Assembly: GCA_937898415.1 (NCBI GenBank) | Contig: CALDLA010000130.1 | Location: 1-56,666, forward strand | Reading direction: 5' to 3' | Length of the DNA: 56,666 nt | Origin: an uncultured Prevotellaceae bacterium | GTDB taxonomy: Bacteria > Bacteroidota > Bacteroidia > Bacteroidales > Bacteroidaceae | In this document: positions 49,933 through 56,666 of the stretch, piece after piece | Layout of the letters: each line of letters starts with the position of its first letter | Position numbering within the stretch: the stretch's first letter is position 1 | Program-made: the position numbers and the translations under genes | Notes under the pieces: model-generated | Database searches by the model: none | Told to the model about the DNA's origin: nothing | Seen by the model: the letters and a program-made list of their open reading frames with translations, nothing else

Positions 49933-50385
49933 TTATTCCTTATTCTTTGTATCCATACAGATGGTGACGGGCCCGTCGTTGAGCAATTCTACTTTCATGT
50001 CTGCACCAAACTCACCCGTCTGTACCGTCTTGCCGATAGCCTCTGAAAGTTGTGTACAAAAGGCCTCGTAGAGTGGGATAGAGTGCTCGTGACTGCCCGC
50101 CCGGAACCACGACGGACGGTTACCTTTCTTATAGGAGGCGTAAAGCGTGAACTGGCTCACAACTAAAGCCTCGCCCTGGACGTCGATCACAGAGCGGTTC
50201 ATCACCCCCGCATCGTCGTCAAACACCCGCAGGTTGGCAATCTTCTTCACTAGCCACTCCACGTCCTCCATCCCGTCTTCATCGCATACGCCCAGAAGCA
50301 CCAGGAACCCTTGTCCGATGCGGCCCTTCACAATGCCCTCGATGGTAACGCTGGCGTACCTTACACGTTGTATTACTGCTCTCAT
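49933..50385 (-). CDS. dtd: D-aminoacyl-tRNA deacylase
   Basis: 150 residues from the Met at 50385; the frame upstream is excluded because it runs through the promoter. MRAVIQRVRYASVTIEG at the start, VVSQFTLYASYKKGNRPSW in the middle and NDGPVTICMD at the end are the DTD motifs (SQFTLY and NxGPVT). It removes D-amino acids from tRNA. First gene of the four-gene leftward operon. Minus-strand TATCTTTG box at 50391-50398, 5 nt before the start. Confidence 0.96.
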   Translation of the reverse strand: MRAVIQRVRYASVTIEGIVKGRIGQGFLVLLGVCDEDGMEDVEWLVKKIANLRVFDDDAGVMNRSVIDVQGEALVVSQFTLYASYKKGNRPSWFRAGSHEHSIPLYEAFCTQLSEAIGKTVQTGEFGADMKVELLNDGPVTICMDTKNKE

Positions 50386-50390
50386 GGCTG

Positions 50391-50398
50391 CAAAGATA
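50391..50398 (-). promoter_or_regulatory. dtd operon -7 box
   Basis: Minus-strand TATCTTTG separated by five bases from the ATG at 50385. Confidence 0.5.
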
Positions 50399-50426
50399 CG
50401 AACTATTTTTGAAACTACCAAATTTT

Positions 50427-50612
50427 TGCCACTCTGCCACTTTGCCACTTTGCCACATTAAGGTGTTCAAGAGAATCAGAATAATGATAGTAAGTATATT
50501 ATTAAATTATTATATATTTGTATATATAATAATTATTATATAATACTTGCCTTTTTTCAGGCACTTGTCGAATATCCTTAATGTGGCAAAGTGGCGAAGT
50601 GGCGAAGTGGCA
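50427..50612. repeat. Inverted repeat B: arms of TGCCACTT units around an AT-rich core
   Basis: Left arm 50427-50463 and right arm 50576-50612 match as reverse complements at 34 of 37 positions. Each arm is four tandem copies of tgccactt-type units plus acattaagg. The spacer is about 112 bp and AT-rich (ttattatatatttgtatata), with a small hairpin gccttttttcaggc. The layout matches inverted repeat A at 1723-1870. It lies between uvrC and dtd and no ORF is inside. Confidence 0.9.
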
Positions 50613-50646
50613 TTTTTATTTATGCTAAACCTATTGTTTACCTTGA

Positions 50647-52485
50647 TTAAATGCTCTCTTTGTCCGTATGAAAGTAATCGTACACAATACGGGCTTTTGC
50701 AGGGCCAATTATGCTGCTCAGCGTATCGAGGTCTGCCTCCCGAATCCTACGAACCGATTTAAGGCCATTTAGAAGTCCGTCACGCGTCTTGGGTCCGATG
50801 CCCGGTATGTTGTCAAGCTCGGAGTGCAAAGCGCGCTTAGAGCGCTTTTCTCGATGGAATGTGATGGCGAACCTGTGAACCTCGTCCTGCAGCAGGGTGA
50901 GCACGTGGAAGAGCTCTGAATCCGTTTTCAGCTGTACTGACATTGGGGGGAAGCCGTACAGCAGTTCATTGGTGCGGTGACGGTCGTTCTTGGCCAGTCC
51001 GGCTATGGGAATATCAAGCCCTAATTCGTCCTGGATAACCTCACGAATCACCTCCATCTGTCCCTTGCCACCATCCGCAATAATCAGATCTGGTAACGGC
51101 TGCTGTTCCTGTAGGAGGCGATGGTAACGTCTTGAAACCACCTCCTTCATTGACGCATAGTCGTCGGGCCCCACAACGGTCTTGATGTTATACCGCTTGT
51201 AGTCGCTTTTTGAGGGCTTCATTTTCTTGAAAACCACGCACGCCGCAACGGCATCCGTACCTGAGATATTCGAGTTGTCGAAGCACTCTATCTGATAGGG
51301 TAGGGAGGGCAGATGCAACTTCTCCTGCAGCTCCTTCATCAGTCGCACCTGCTTCTGCTCAGGATTTAGTTTCTCGGCTTGTTTCAGGCGGTCAAACTTG
51401 TACTGTTTACCGTTCATCGCTGACAGGTCGAGCAACTTCTTTTTATCGCCTAATTTGGGTACCGTGAACTTCACGTTTTCCAGTTCTACGTCCACTTCCT
51501 CAGGTACGATAATCTCCTTTGCGTCGCTCTTGAAACGCTCCCTCAATTCCACGATACCTAACTGTAGAAGCTCGTCGTCGGTCTCGTTGAGTTTCTTCTT
51601 GTATTCGATAGTGAATGACTGGTTAATGCTACCGTTCGACACGTGCAGATAGTTGATGAAAGCCATCTTATCGTCGCTTGTAATCGTAAAGACATCCACG
51701 TTGTCTATTGTGTGGCTCACTACCTCACTGTTGCTGACAAAACATTCCAAAGCATGGTGTTTACGCTTCACTTCTTCGGCCTCTTCAAACCGTAGCTCCT
51801 CGCTCAACCTGAACATTTCGTCCTTCAGTTCGCGCACCACCTTGCGGGTGTTTCCCTTCAGGATTTCACGTGCTTGACTGATGTTTTTAAGATACTCTTC
51901 ACAACTCTGCTTCCCTACGCAGGGACCCATGCATTTCTTGATGTGATAGTCTAAGCAAACGCGGTATTTTCCTGTCTCTACACCCTCTTTCGTAATGGGT
52001 TGTCGGCATGTACGCGGATGATATAATTCCTTGATGATGTTCAGGATGGCATACATGCTCTGAACATGCGAATAGGGACCATAATAGGTTCCCCATTTTT
52101 TGTCGATAGTACGTGTTTTGAAGATGCGCGGGAAGTACTCGTTGGTAATGCAGATAGATGGGTAGGTCTTGCCGTCTTTCAACAGCACGTTATACCGGGG
52201 ATTGTATTTCTTGATGAGCGAATTTTCCAACAGAAGCGCATCCTCCTCGGTGTTCACCACTGTATAGCTGATATCATGAATCTTTGATACCAGTACCTTC
52301 GTCTTAAAACGATCCACCTCCGTATGGAAGTAAGACGAAACTCGCGACTTGAGATTCTTCGCCTTACCTACATAGATAATGGTATGCTCTTGGTCATAGA
52401 ACTGATAACTGCCTGGCTTGTCTGGCAATCGCCTGACAATCTCCCTCAGTTTTTCCAGCCTCTTCTCGTCTTCTTCCTTCGTCAT
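50647..52485 (-). CDS. uvrC: Excinuclease ABC subunit C
   Basis: 612 residues. The GIY-YIG nuclease is at the N-terminus (PGSYQFYDQEHTIIYVGKAK), a Cys-rich section (CLDYHIKKCMGPC) and the UVR motif follow, then the RNase H-like nuclease (ECFDNSNISGTDAVAACVVF, IADGGKGQM) and a C-terminal helix-hairpin-helix (LDNIPGIGPKTRDGLL). It makes both incisions in nucleotide excision repair. Second or third gene of the mnmG, apt, uvrC unit; the parS site lies just upstream. Confidence 0.98.
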   Translation of the reverse strand: MTKEEDEKRLEKLREIVRRLPDKPGSYQFYDQEHTIIYVGKAKNLKSRVSSYFHTEVDRFKTKVLVSKIHDISYTVVNTEEDALLLENSLIKKYNPRYNVLLKDGKTYPSICITNEYFPRIFKTRTIDKKWGTYYGPYSHVQSMYAILNIIKELYHPRTCRQPITKEGVETGKYRVCLDYHIKKCMGPCVGKQSCEEYLKNISQAREILKGNTRKVVRELKDEMFRLSEELRFEEAEEVKRKHHALECFVSNSEVVSHTIDNVDVFTITSDDKMAFINYLHVSNGSINQSFTIEYKKKLNETDDELLQLGIVELRERFKSDAKEIIVPEEVDVELENVKFTVPKLGDKKKLLDLSAMNGKQYKFDRLKQAEKLNPEQKQVRLMKELQEKLHLPSLPYQIECFDNSNISGTDAVAACVVFKKMKPSKSDYKRYNIKTVVGPDDYASMKEVVSRRYHRLLQEQQPLPDLIIADGGKGQMEVIREVIQDELGLDIPIAGLAKNDRHRTNELLYGFPPMSVQLKTDSELFHVLTLLQDEVHRFAITFHREKRSKRALHSELDNIPGIGPKTRDGLLNGLKSVRRIREADLDTLSSIIGPAKARIVYDYFHTDKESI

Positions 52486-52491
52486 CTTTTG

Positions 52492-52507
52492 TGTTCCACG
52501 TGAAACA
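52492..52507. promoter_or_regulatory. parS-type ParB binding site 1
   Basis: TGTTCCACGTGAAACA matches the parS consensus TGTTNCACGTGAAACA at every position. It sits between uvrC and apt. parS sites nucleate ParB for chromosome segregation and SMC loading near the origin. Confidence 0.85.
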
Positions 52508-53035
52508 TTAAATGGTTAAAAGCGTCGTCAACTCTATGTCTTTGAATAGGTCCCGCCCGTGCAAACCTTCATCTGTAATCTCAATGATGAAGTTCATGTA
52601 TACTTTCTTCGGATTGAAGTGCTGCACCAGTTTGTAGGCAGCCTTTGCCGTTCCTCCTGTTGCCAAAAGGTCGTCATGTATCAGCACGACGTCATTGGGC
52701 TCGATGGAATCAAGGTGCATCTCTATCGTGTCAACACCATACTCTTTCGAGAATGACTCTTTAATCACCGTCGAGGGCAGTTTGCCTGGCTTTCGTGCCA
52801 TCACCATTCCGCAACCTAATCTTGCAGCTAAGGCTGCTGCCATTATGAATCCTCGACTTTCAATGCCCACGATTTTTGTAAGACCCTTGTCCTTGTAAAT
52901 CTCATAGAGCTCGTCTACCATAATCTTCATACACTCGGCGCTTTTGTAGAGCGTCGTAACGTCACGAAAGTTGATTCCTTTCTTAGGAAAATCAGGTATG
53001 CACCTGAGGTTGTCAATTAATACCTTGTTGTTCAT
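52508..53035 (-). CDS. apt: Adenine phosphoribosyltransferase
   Basis: 175 residues. PRPP-binding motif VVLIHDDLLATGGTAKAA and the GIESRGFIMAAALA segment are characteristic. It salvages adenine to AMP. It ends just 22 bp from the uvrC start and is bracketed by two parS sites. Confidence 0.97.
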   Translation of the reverse strand: MNNKVLIDNLRCIPDFPKKGINFRDVTTLYKSAECMKIMVDELYEIYKDKGLTKIVGIESRGFIMAAALAARLGCGMVMARKPGKLPSTVIKESFSKEYGVDTIEMHLDSIEPNDVVLIHDDLLATGGTAKAAYKLVQHFNPKKVYMNFIIEITDEGLHGRDLFKDIELTTLLTI

Positions 53036-53069
53036 TTTCAGTTAGTTATATTGGTTACACATTGCCCGT

Positions 53070-53085
53070 TGTTTCACGTGGAACA
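53070..53085. promoter_or_regulatory. parS-type ParB binding site 2
   Basis: TGTTTCACGTGGAACA, the exact reverse complement of site 1, 578 bp away. It lies upstream of apt, after mnmG. Two matches to a 16-bp consensus with one degenerate position within 600 bp cannot be chance. Confidence 0.88.
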
Positions 53086-53092
53086 TCGCCCA

Positions 53093-53149
53093 TTTCACTT
53101 TTCACTTCTCACTTTTCACTTTTCACTTTTCACTTCTCACTTCTCACTA
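53093..53149. repeat. Simple repeat of TTCACTTTTCAC units
   Basis: About 57 bp of ttcactttt/ttcacttc units between parS site 2 and the mnmG stop codon. The same units are at 6056-6103. Confidence 0.85.
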
Positions 53150-53158
53150 GCGAAGCGC

Positions 53159-55078
53159 CTACCGTCCTATCAGTACCAGCATGGCATTGATGTCGCTCGG
53201 ACTTACGCCGGGAATCCTGCTTGCCTGCGCTAATGTTTCGGGCTGAATCTTCATCAGTTTCTGACGAGCTTCCGTGGAAATGGCATTCAGGTTCTCATAG
53301 TCAAAATGCCCGCGAATCTTTATGTTTTCCAGTCGGTGCATCTTTTCTGCTACGAGCCGTTCACGTTCGATATACCCTTTATATTTGATGCGTATCTCTG
53401 CTACTTCGCTGATTTCTTCGCGTCGATTCTGCGGCTTATTCAGCATTTCTTTCAGTTCGGGAATAGCCTCTGCTAACTTCTCAAACGACAATTCAGGACG
53501 GCTTACCAAGTCCGTCAACTTGCAGCCGTATTGGAGTGGGGTAGAGCCGAGTGCTTCTAAAGCACCGTTAATCAGTCTTGGTTTGATAGCAAACATATTG
53601 CAGAAATTTTCGATTTCTTCGATATGTTTCTTCTTTTCCATCCACCAGTCATAACGATCTCTTTTCACGATTCCTATCTCATAACCGCGCTCCGTCAGTC
53701 GTGCGTCGGCATCATCCTGCCTCAGCAGTATCCTGTATTCTGCCCTCGACGTGAACATCCTATACGGTTCATCCACGCCTTTTGTCACCAAGTCGTCAAT
53801 GAGCACACCGATATACGCCTCATCTCTATCCAGCGTGAACGTTCTGTTTGTTGCTGTGCCACAGCAGCCCACCGAACCCGCTTTCATCGCCGCATTGATG
53901 CCAGCCACCGTTCCTTGTCCTCCTGCTTCCTCATATCCCGTCGTGCCATTTACTTGCCCGGCCATAAACAGTCCGCCAATCACCTTCGATTCCAGCGAGT
54001 GTTCCAACTGCGTCGGGTCAAAATAGTCATATTCGATAGCGTATCCAGGCCTGTAAACCCTGACGTCTCTTAGTGCCGGAATGTGCTTCAGTGCCGCTAT
54101 CTGCACATCCATCGGCAGGCTCGAAGAAAAACCGTTCAGGTACATCTCGTTCGTATCCGTCCCTTCCGGCTCAAGGAAAAGCAGGTGCTGTTCGCGGTCG
54201 GGGAAGGTGACGAGCTTCGTTTCTATCGATGGACAATAACGCGGTCCTATTGACTGTATCTGTCCGTTATATAGCGGTGAATCGGCTAATCCTGAGCGTA
54301 GCGTTTCATGAACCTCAGGGTTGGTGTAGCATTCGTAACAAGGCAGTTGGGGTAGGGGACGCGGTTCGCCCATATACGAGAACTGATGGTAATCGTTCTC
54401 TCCGTCCTGGCGCGTCATATCCTCGAAGTGAATGCTGCGCTTATCTATGCGCACGGGCGTTCCTGTTTTCATTCTCGCTGTGGTGATGCCGTGTTGGGTG
54501 ATGCTCTCCGTCAGCCGTTCGGCAGCGGGCTCAGCTATGCGTCCGCCCTTCACCATTCGTCGTCCGATGTGCATCAGTCCGTTCAGGAACGTGCCTGCCG
54601 TCAGTACCACGCAAGGCGCACGAAACTCTGCTCCCCAAATCGTCCTGACGCCTGTTACCCGTTTTGTTTGTCGCTGTGCCACAGCGACAGATTCTACCAG
54701 CAGTTCCTCTACCTGGTCCTGCCAGATGTCAAGATTCTCCGTTTCATCGAGCACTCGCCGCCATTCCCAGATGAACTTTCCTCGGTCGCATTGTGCCCTC
54801 GGACTCCACACGGCGGGGCCTTTGCTTCGGTTGAGCATCCGAAACTGGATAGCAGTCGCATCCGTCACCTTAGCCATCTGACCGCCTAAGGCATCAATCT
54901 CGCGCACAATCTGTCCTTTGGCAATGCCGCCAACGGCAGGGTTGCACGACATCTGTGCAATCTTGTTCATATCCATCGTGATGAGCAGCGTTCGCGCCCC
55001 CATGTTGGCACTTGCTGTGGCTGCCTCGCAACCCGCATGACCGCCGCCAATCACTATCACATCGTAGTTCTGAATCAT
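53159..55078 (-). CDS. mnmG: tRNA uridine-5-carboxymethylaminomethyl modification enzyme MnmG (GidA)
   Basis: 639 residues. FAD-binding GGGHAGCEAATASANMG at the N-terminus, then NPAVGGIAKGQIVREIDALG and the motif GQVNGTTGYEEAGGQG. MnmG works with MnmE at wobble U34. gidA is often close to the chromosomal origin, which fits the parS sites next to it. A divergent promoter box (TAATTTTG) is at 55100-55107 on the minus strand. Confidence 0.98.
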   Translation of the reverse strand: MIQNYDVIVIGGGHAGCEAATASANMGARTLLITMDMNKIAQMSCNPAVGGIAKGQIVREIDALGGQMAKVTDATAIQFRMLNRSKGPAVWSPRAQCDRGKFIWEWRRVLDETENLDIWQDQVEELLVESVAVAQRQTKRVTGVRTIWGAEFRAPCVVLTAGTFLNGLMHIGRRMVKGGRIAEPAAERLTESITQHGITTARMKTGTPVRIDKRSIHFEDMTRQDGENDYHQFSYMGEPRPLPQLPCYECYTNPEVHETLRSGLADSPLYNGQIQSIGPRYCPSIETKLVTFPDREQHLLFLEPEGTDTNEMYLNGFSSSLPMDVQIAALKHIPALRDVRVYRPGYAIEYDYFDPTQLEHSLESKVIGGLFMAGQVNGTTGYEEAGGQGTVAGINAAMKAGSVGCCGTATNRTFTLDRDEAYIGVLIDDLVTKGVDEPYRMFTSRAEYRILLRQDDADARLTERGYEIGIVKRDRYDWWMEKKKHIEEIENFCNMFAIKPRLINGALEALGSTPLQYGCKLTDLVSRPELSFEKLAEAIPELKEMLNKPQNRREEISEVAEIRIKYKGYIERERLVAEKMHRLENIKIRGHFDYENLNAISTEARQKLMKIQPETLAQASRIPGVSPSDINAMLVLIGR

Positions 55079-55149
55079 TGTTTAATGCTATTTTGCTTGC
55101 AAAATTACAAAAAGTTTCTGAAAACAAAGCGCAATCCAAAAATATTGTG

Positions 55150-55157
55150 TAAATTTG
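55150..55157 (+). promoter_or_regulatory. -7 box of the SpoU methyltransferase gene
   Basis: TAAATTTG, five bases before the ATG at 55163, so the transcript may be nearly leaderless. Confidence 0.5.
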
Positions 55158-55162
55158 CAACC

Positions 55163-55954
55163 ATGATAGAAAAAATTACCAGCAGCCAGAACCCTAAAAT
55201 CAAACTCCTGCTGCAGCTCCAACAGAAGTCTTCCGAGCGTCGCAAGGCAGGACTCTTTGTGGTGGAGGGTCGTCGTGAACTGATGCATTGCTTGGAGGCG
55301 GGCTATGAGGTGGACTCCGTCTTCTGGTGCCCTTCAGTCGAGGTAGGTACAGAGCCTATGCCGCCGTTGCCTCAGGGTGTCCGCGTGTTTGAAGTGTCAA
55401 AGGATGTCTATGAGCGCGTGGCTTATCGGGGCAGTACGGAGGGCATCGTGGCCGAGGTTCGGACGCGTCAGTTCACGCTTGCTGATCTGCGGTTGCAGGA
55501 ACATCCGCTGATAGTCGTTGTCGAGCGGGTAGAGAAACCTGGCAACCTTGGAGCCATCCTTCGCTCGGCTGATGCTGCTGGGGTAGATGCCGTCATCGTC
55601 TGCGACCCGCTGACCGACCTCTACAATCCCAACCTCATCCGGTCGTCTGTAGGCGGCTTCTTCAGTGTGCCGTGTGTGGCTTGTACGTCCGAGGAGTGCA
55701 TCGCCTTCCTCAAACAGCGAGGCATCCAGATCCTCACCGCTCAGCTTCAGGACTCCCACCTCTATTACGACACCGATATGAAAGTGGCGACGGCTATCGT
55801 GATGGGTACCGAGGCTACAGGACTGACAGACCAGTGGCGCGAGGCTGCTGATGCCCATATCCGCATCCCGATGCTGGGACGTATTGACTCGCTCAATGTG
55901 TCCGTCTCGGCAGCCATTTTGATGTACGAGGCCGTAAGGCAACGTGAAAAATAA
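55163..55954 (+). CDS. SpoU/TrmH-family RNA 2'-O-methyltransferase
   Basis: 263 residues. An N-terminal SpoU substrate-binding region (SSQNPKIKLLLQLQQKSSER) is followed by the SPOUT domain: ERVEKPGNLGAILRSADAAG (motif 1), GTEATGL (motif 2) and IPMLGRIDSLNVSVSAAILM (motif 3, knot). It methylates rRNA or tRNA; the exact site is unknown. The Met at 55163 is chosen because the earlier open frame overlaps the mnmG promoter. Confidence 0.92.
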   Translation: MIEKITSSQNPKIKLLLQLQQKSSERRKAGLFVVEGRRELMHCLEAGYEVDSVFWCPSVEVGTEPMPPLPQGVRVFEVSKDVYERVAYRGSTEGIVAEVRTRQFTLADLRLQEHPLIVVVERVEKPGNLGAILRSADAAGVDAVIVCDPLTDLYNPNLIRSSVGGFFSVPCVACTSEECIAFLKQRGIQILTAQLQDSHLYYDTDMKVATAIVMGTEATGLTDQWREAADAHIRIPMLGRIDSLNVSVSAAILMYEAVRQREK

Positions 55955-55963
55955 TGAAAAATT

Positions 55964-55985
55964 TATTCGCAAACGTTTGCGAATA
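55964..55985. promoter_or_regulatory. 22-bp perfect palindrome with PurR/LacI-like core
   Basis: A perfect 22-bp palindrome centred at 55974/55975 with core CGCAAACGTTTGCG. The core matches the LacI-family PurR operator consensus, and the whole site has the central CG dyad of LacI-type operators. It covers the -33 element of the next promoter, a repressor-like position. It could alternatively end the upstream transcript. Confidence 0.7.
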
Positions 55986-56007
55986 TCATTATTTTTTGTT
56001 AATTTTG
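55976..56007 (+). promoter_or_regulatory. Promoter of the fumarate reductase operon
   Basis: TTTG (55976-55979), 20-bp spacer, TAATTTTG (56000-56007), 73 nt before the ATG. The -33 lies inside the palindrome. Confidence 0.75.
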
Positions 56008-56080
56008 TAGCCTCAACGTGTGCGCACGTACCTACAATTGATTATTCAATAACACTTAAATAATTTAAATTCAACAACTT

Positions 56081-56666
56081 ATGTGGTTAATCAATTCATC
56101 AATTGGTAGAAAAGTTGTAATGTCTGTAACGGGCATTGCGCTGATTCTGTTCTTGACGTTCCATTGCTGCATGAACATTGTCGCGCTATTCTCGGAAGAG
56201 GGTTACAACATGATTTGCGAATTCCTGGGTGCCAACTGGTATGCTGTTGTGGCTACACTCGGCTTGGCTGCCCTGGCAGTGATTCACATCGTCTACGCTT
56301 TCATCCTGACAGCGCAGAACCGTACGGCTCGCGGTAATAACCGCTACGAGGTGGCTACGGTGGTCAACTCCGGCAAGGTGGAGTGGTCGTCGAAGAACAT
56401 GCTCGTGCTGGGACTTATCGTCGTGGTTGGCTTGCTGCTCCACCTGTACAACTTCTGGTACAACATGATGTTTGCCGAGTTGGTAGGTACCTATCAGCAG
56501 ATTGATCCGGCTGACGGTTTTGCTTGGATCGTGGAGACTTTCTCTAATCCTGTCTTCGTGGTGCTCTACATCGTGTGGCTTGTTGCCCTGTGGTTCCACC
56601 TGACTCACGGATTCTGGTCAGCCCTGCAGACACTCGGCTGGAGCGGCAAGACTTGGTTCTGCCGTT
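56081..56666 (+). CDS. Fumarate reductase/succinate dehydrogenase cytochrome b subunit, partial
   Basis: The window ends inside the gene after 195 codons. The start MWLINSSIGRKVVMSVTGIA is the classic Bacteroidota FrdC N-terminus; LILFLTFHCCMNIVALF, HIVYAFILTAQN, LLLHLYNFWYNMMFAEL and WFHLTHGFWSALQTLGW are the membrane helices with heme His candidates. The subunit passes electrons between menaquinol and fumarate. The flavoprotein and iron-sulfur genes should follow. The start is 74 nt after its promoter, behind the palindromic operator. Confidence 0.92.
   Translation, partial: MWLINSSIGRKVVMSVTGIALILFLTFHCCMNIVALFSEEGYNMICEFLGANWYAVVATLGLAALAVIHIVYAFILTAQNRTARGNNRYEVATVVNSGKVEWSSKNMLVLGLIVVVGLLLHLYNFWYNMMFAELVGTYQQIDPADGFAWIVETFSNPVFVVLYIVWLVALWFHLTHGFWSALQTLGWSGKTWFCR

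Noticed and set aside
1..56666. tRNA or rRNA genes
   Set aside because: No cloverleaf or rRNA-like sequence was seen in the intergenic regions read.

Overview
The window looks like chromosomal DNA from a gut or oral Bacteroidales, most likely Prevotella or a close relative. Evidence: genes preceded by the Bacteroidota promoter box TAnnTTTG, a BspA-type leucine-rich-repeat protein, a TonB-dependent receptor paired with a DUF4249 lipoprotein, a PorZ-like propeller and other secreted proteins with type IX-like C-terminal tails, a C10 peptidase, and a fumarate reductase/succinate dehydrogenase cytochrome b. I found no rRNA, tRNA, CRISPR array or intact insertion sequence. Layout: 1-2.2 kb is accessory DNA: a truncated LRR gene, a HepT/MntA toxin-antitoxin pair, a long inverted repeat around an AT-rich core, and a remnant that resembles a DUF3987-type protein. 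2.19-2.56 kb has no gene but holds a cluster of DnaA boxes and an AT-rich tract, and is a candidate replication origin. 2.6-10 kb is housekeeping: nadA(+), then a leftward block leuS, yitT-like, rdgB, porZ-like. 10-19 kb is a carbohydrate and cell-surface region: an L-fucose/L-arabinose isomerase, a secreted OB-fold-like protein, GH28, a CarboxypepD_reg-like protein, GH43, and a CotH-kinase/ricin-lectin protein. 19-27 kb carries mutS and a leftward lgt, lipoprotein, TonB receptor, DUF4249 block, followed by a 42-bp minisatellite. 27-34 kb encodes envelope proteins of unknown role: a large lipoprotein, an Asp-rich outer-membrane barrel, a coiled-coil lipoprotein, and a ZU5-like lipoprotein with an HExxH metalloprotease motif. 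34-41 kb has ychF and a leftward SNF2 helicase, 631-aa partner, C10 peptidase operon. 41-50 kb has a TonB-type protein translationally coupled to a radical-SAM activase, bcp, pgeF, rhuM, polA, a polyprenyl synthase, and a compact dtd, small membrane protein, mazG-like, deoC operon. 50-56.7 kb has uvrC, apt, mnmG, an SpoU/TrmH methyltransferase and the start of a fumarate reductase operon. The most informative non-coding signals are two 16-bp parS-type ParB sites in opposite orientation either side of apt, the DnaA-box cluster at 2.2-2.56 kb about 50 kb away, and a 22-bp perfect palindrome with a PurR/LacI-like core at the promoter of the fumarate reductase operon. parS sites normally lie near the chromosomal origin, so the first two signals together suggest this is the origin-proximal domain of the chromosome. 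Other structure: two inverted repeats of the same design (arms of short tandem repeats around about 100 bp of AT-rich DNA), several genes whose TAnnTTTG box ends 1-7 nt before the start codon (possible leaderless mRNAs), and simple repeats that have run into coding sequence (the yitT-like tail and the GH43 linker). All assignments come from reading motifs by eye; no database search was run.
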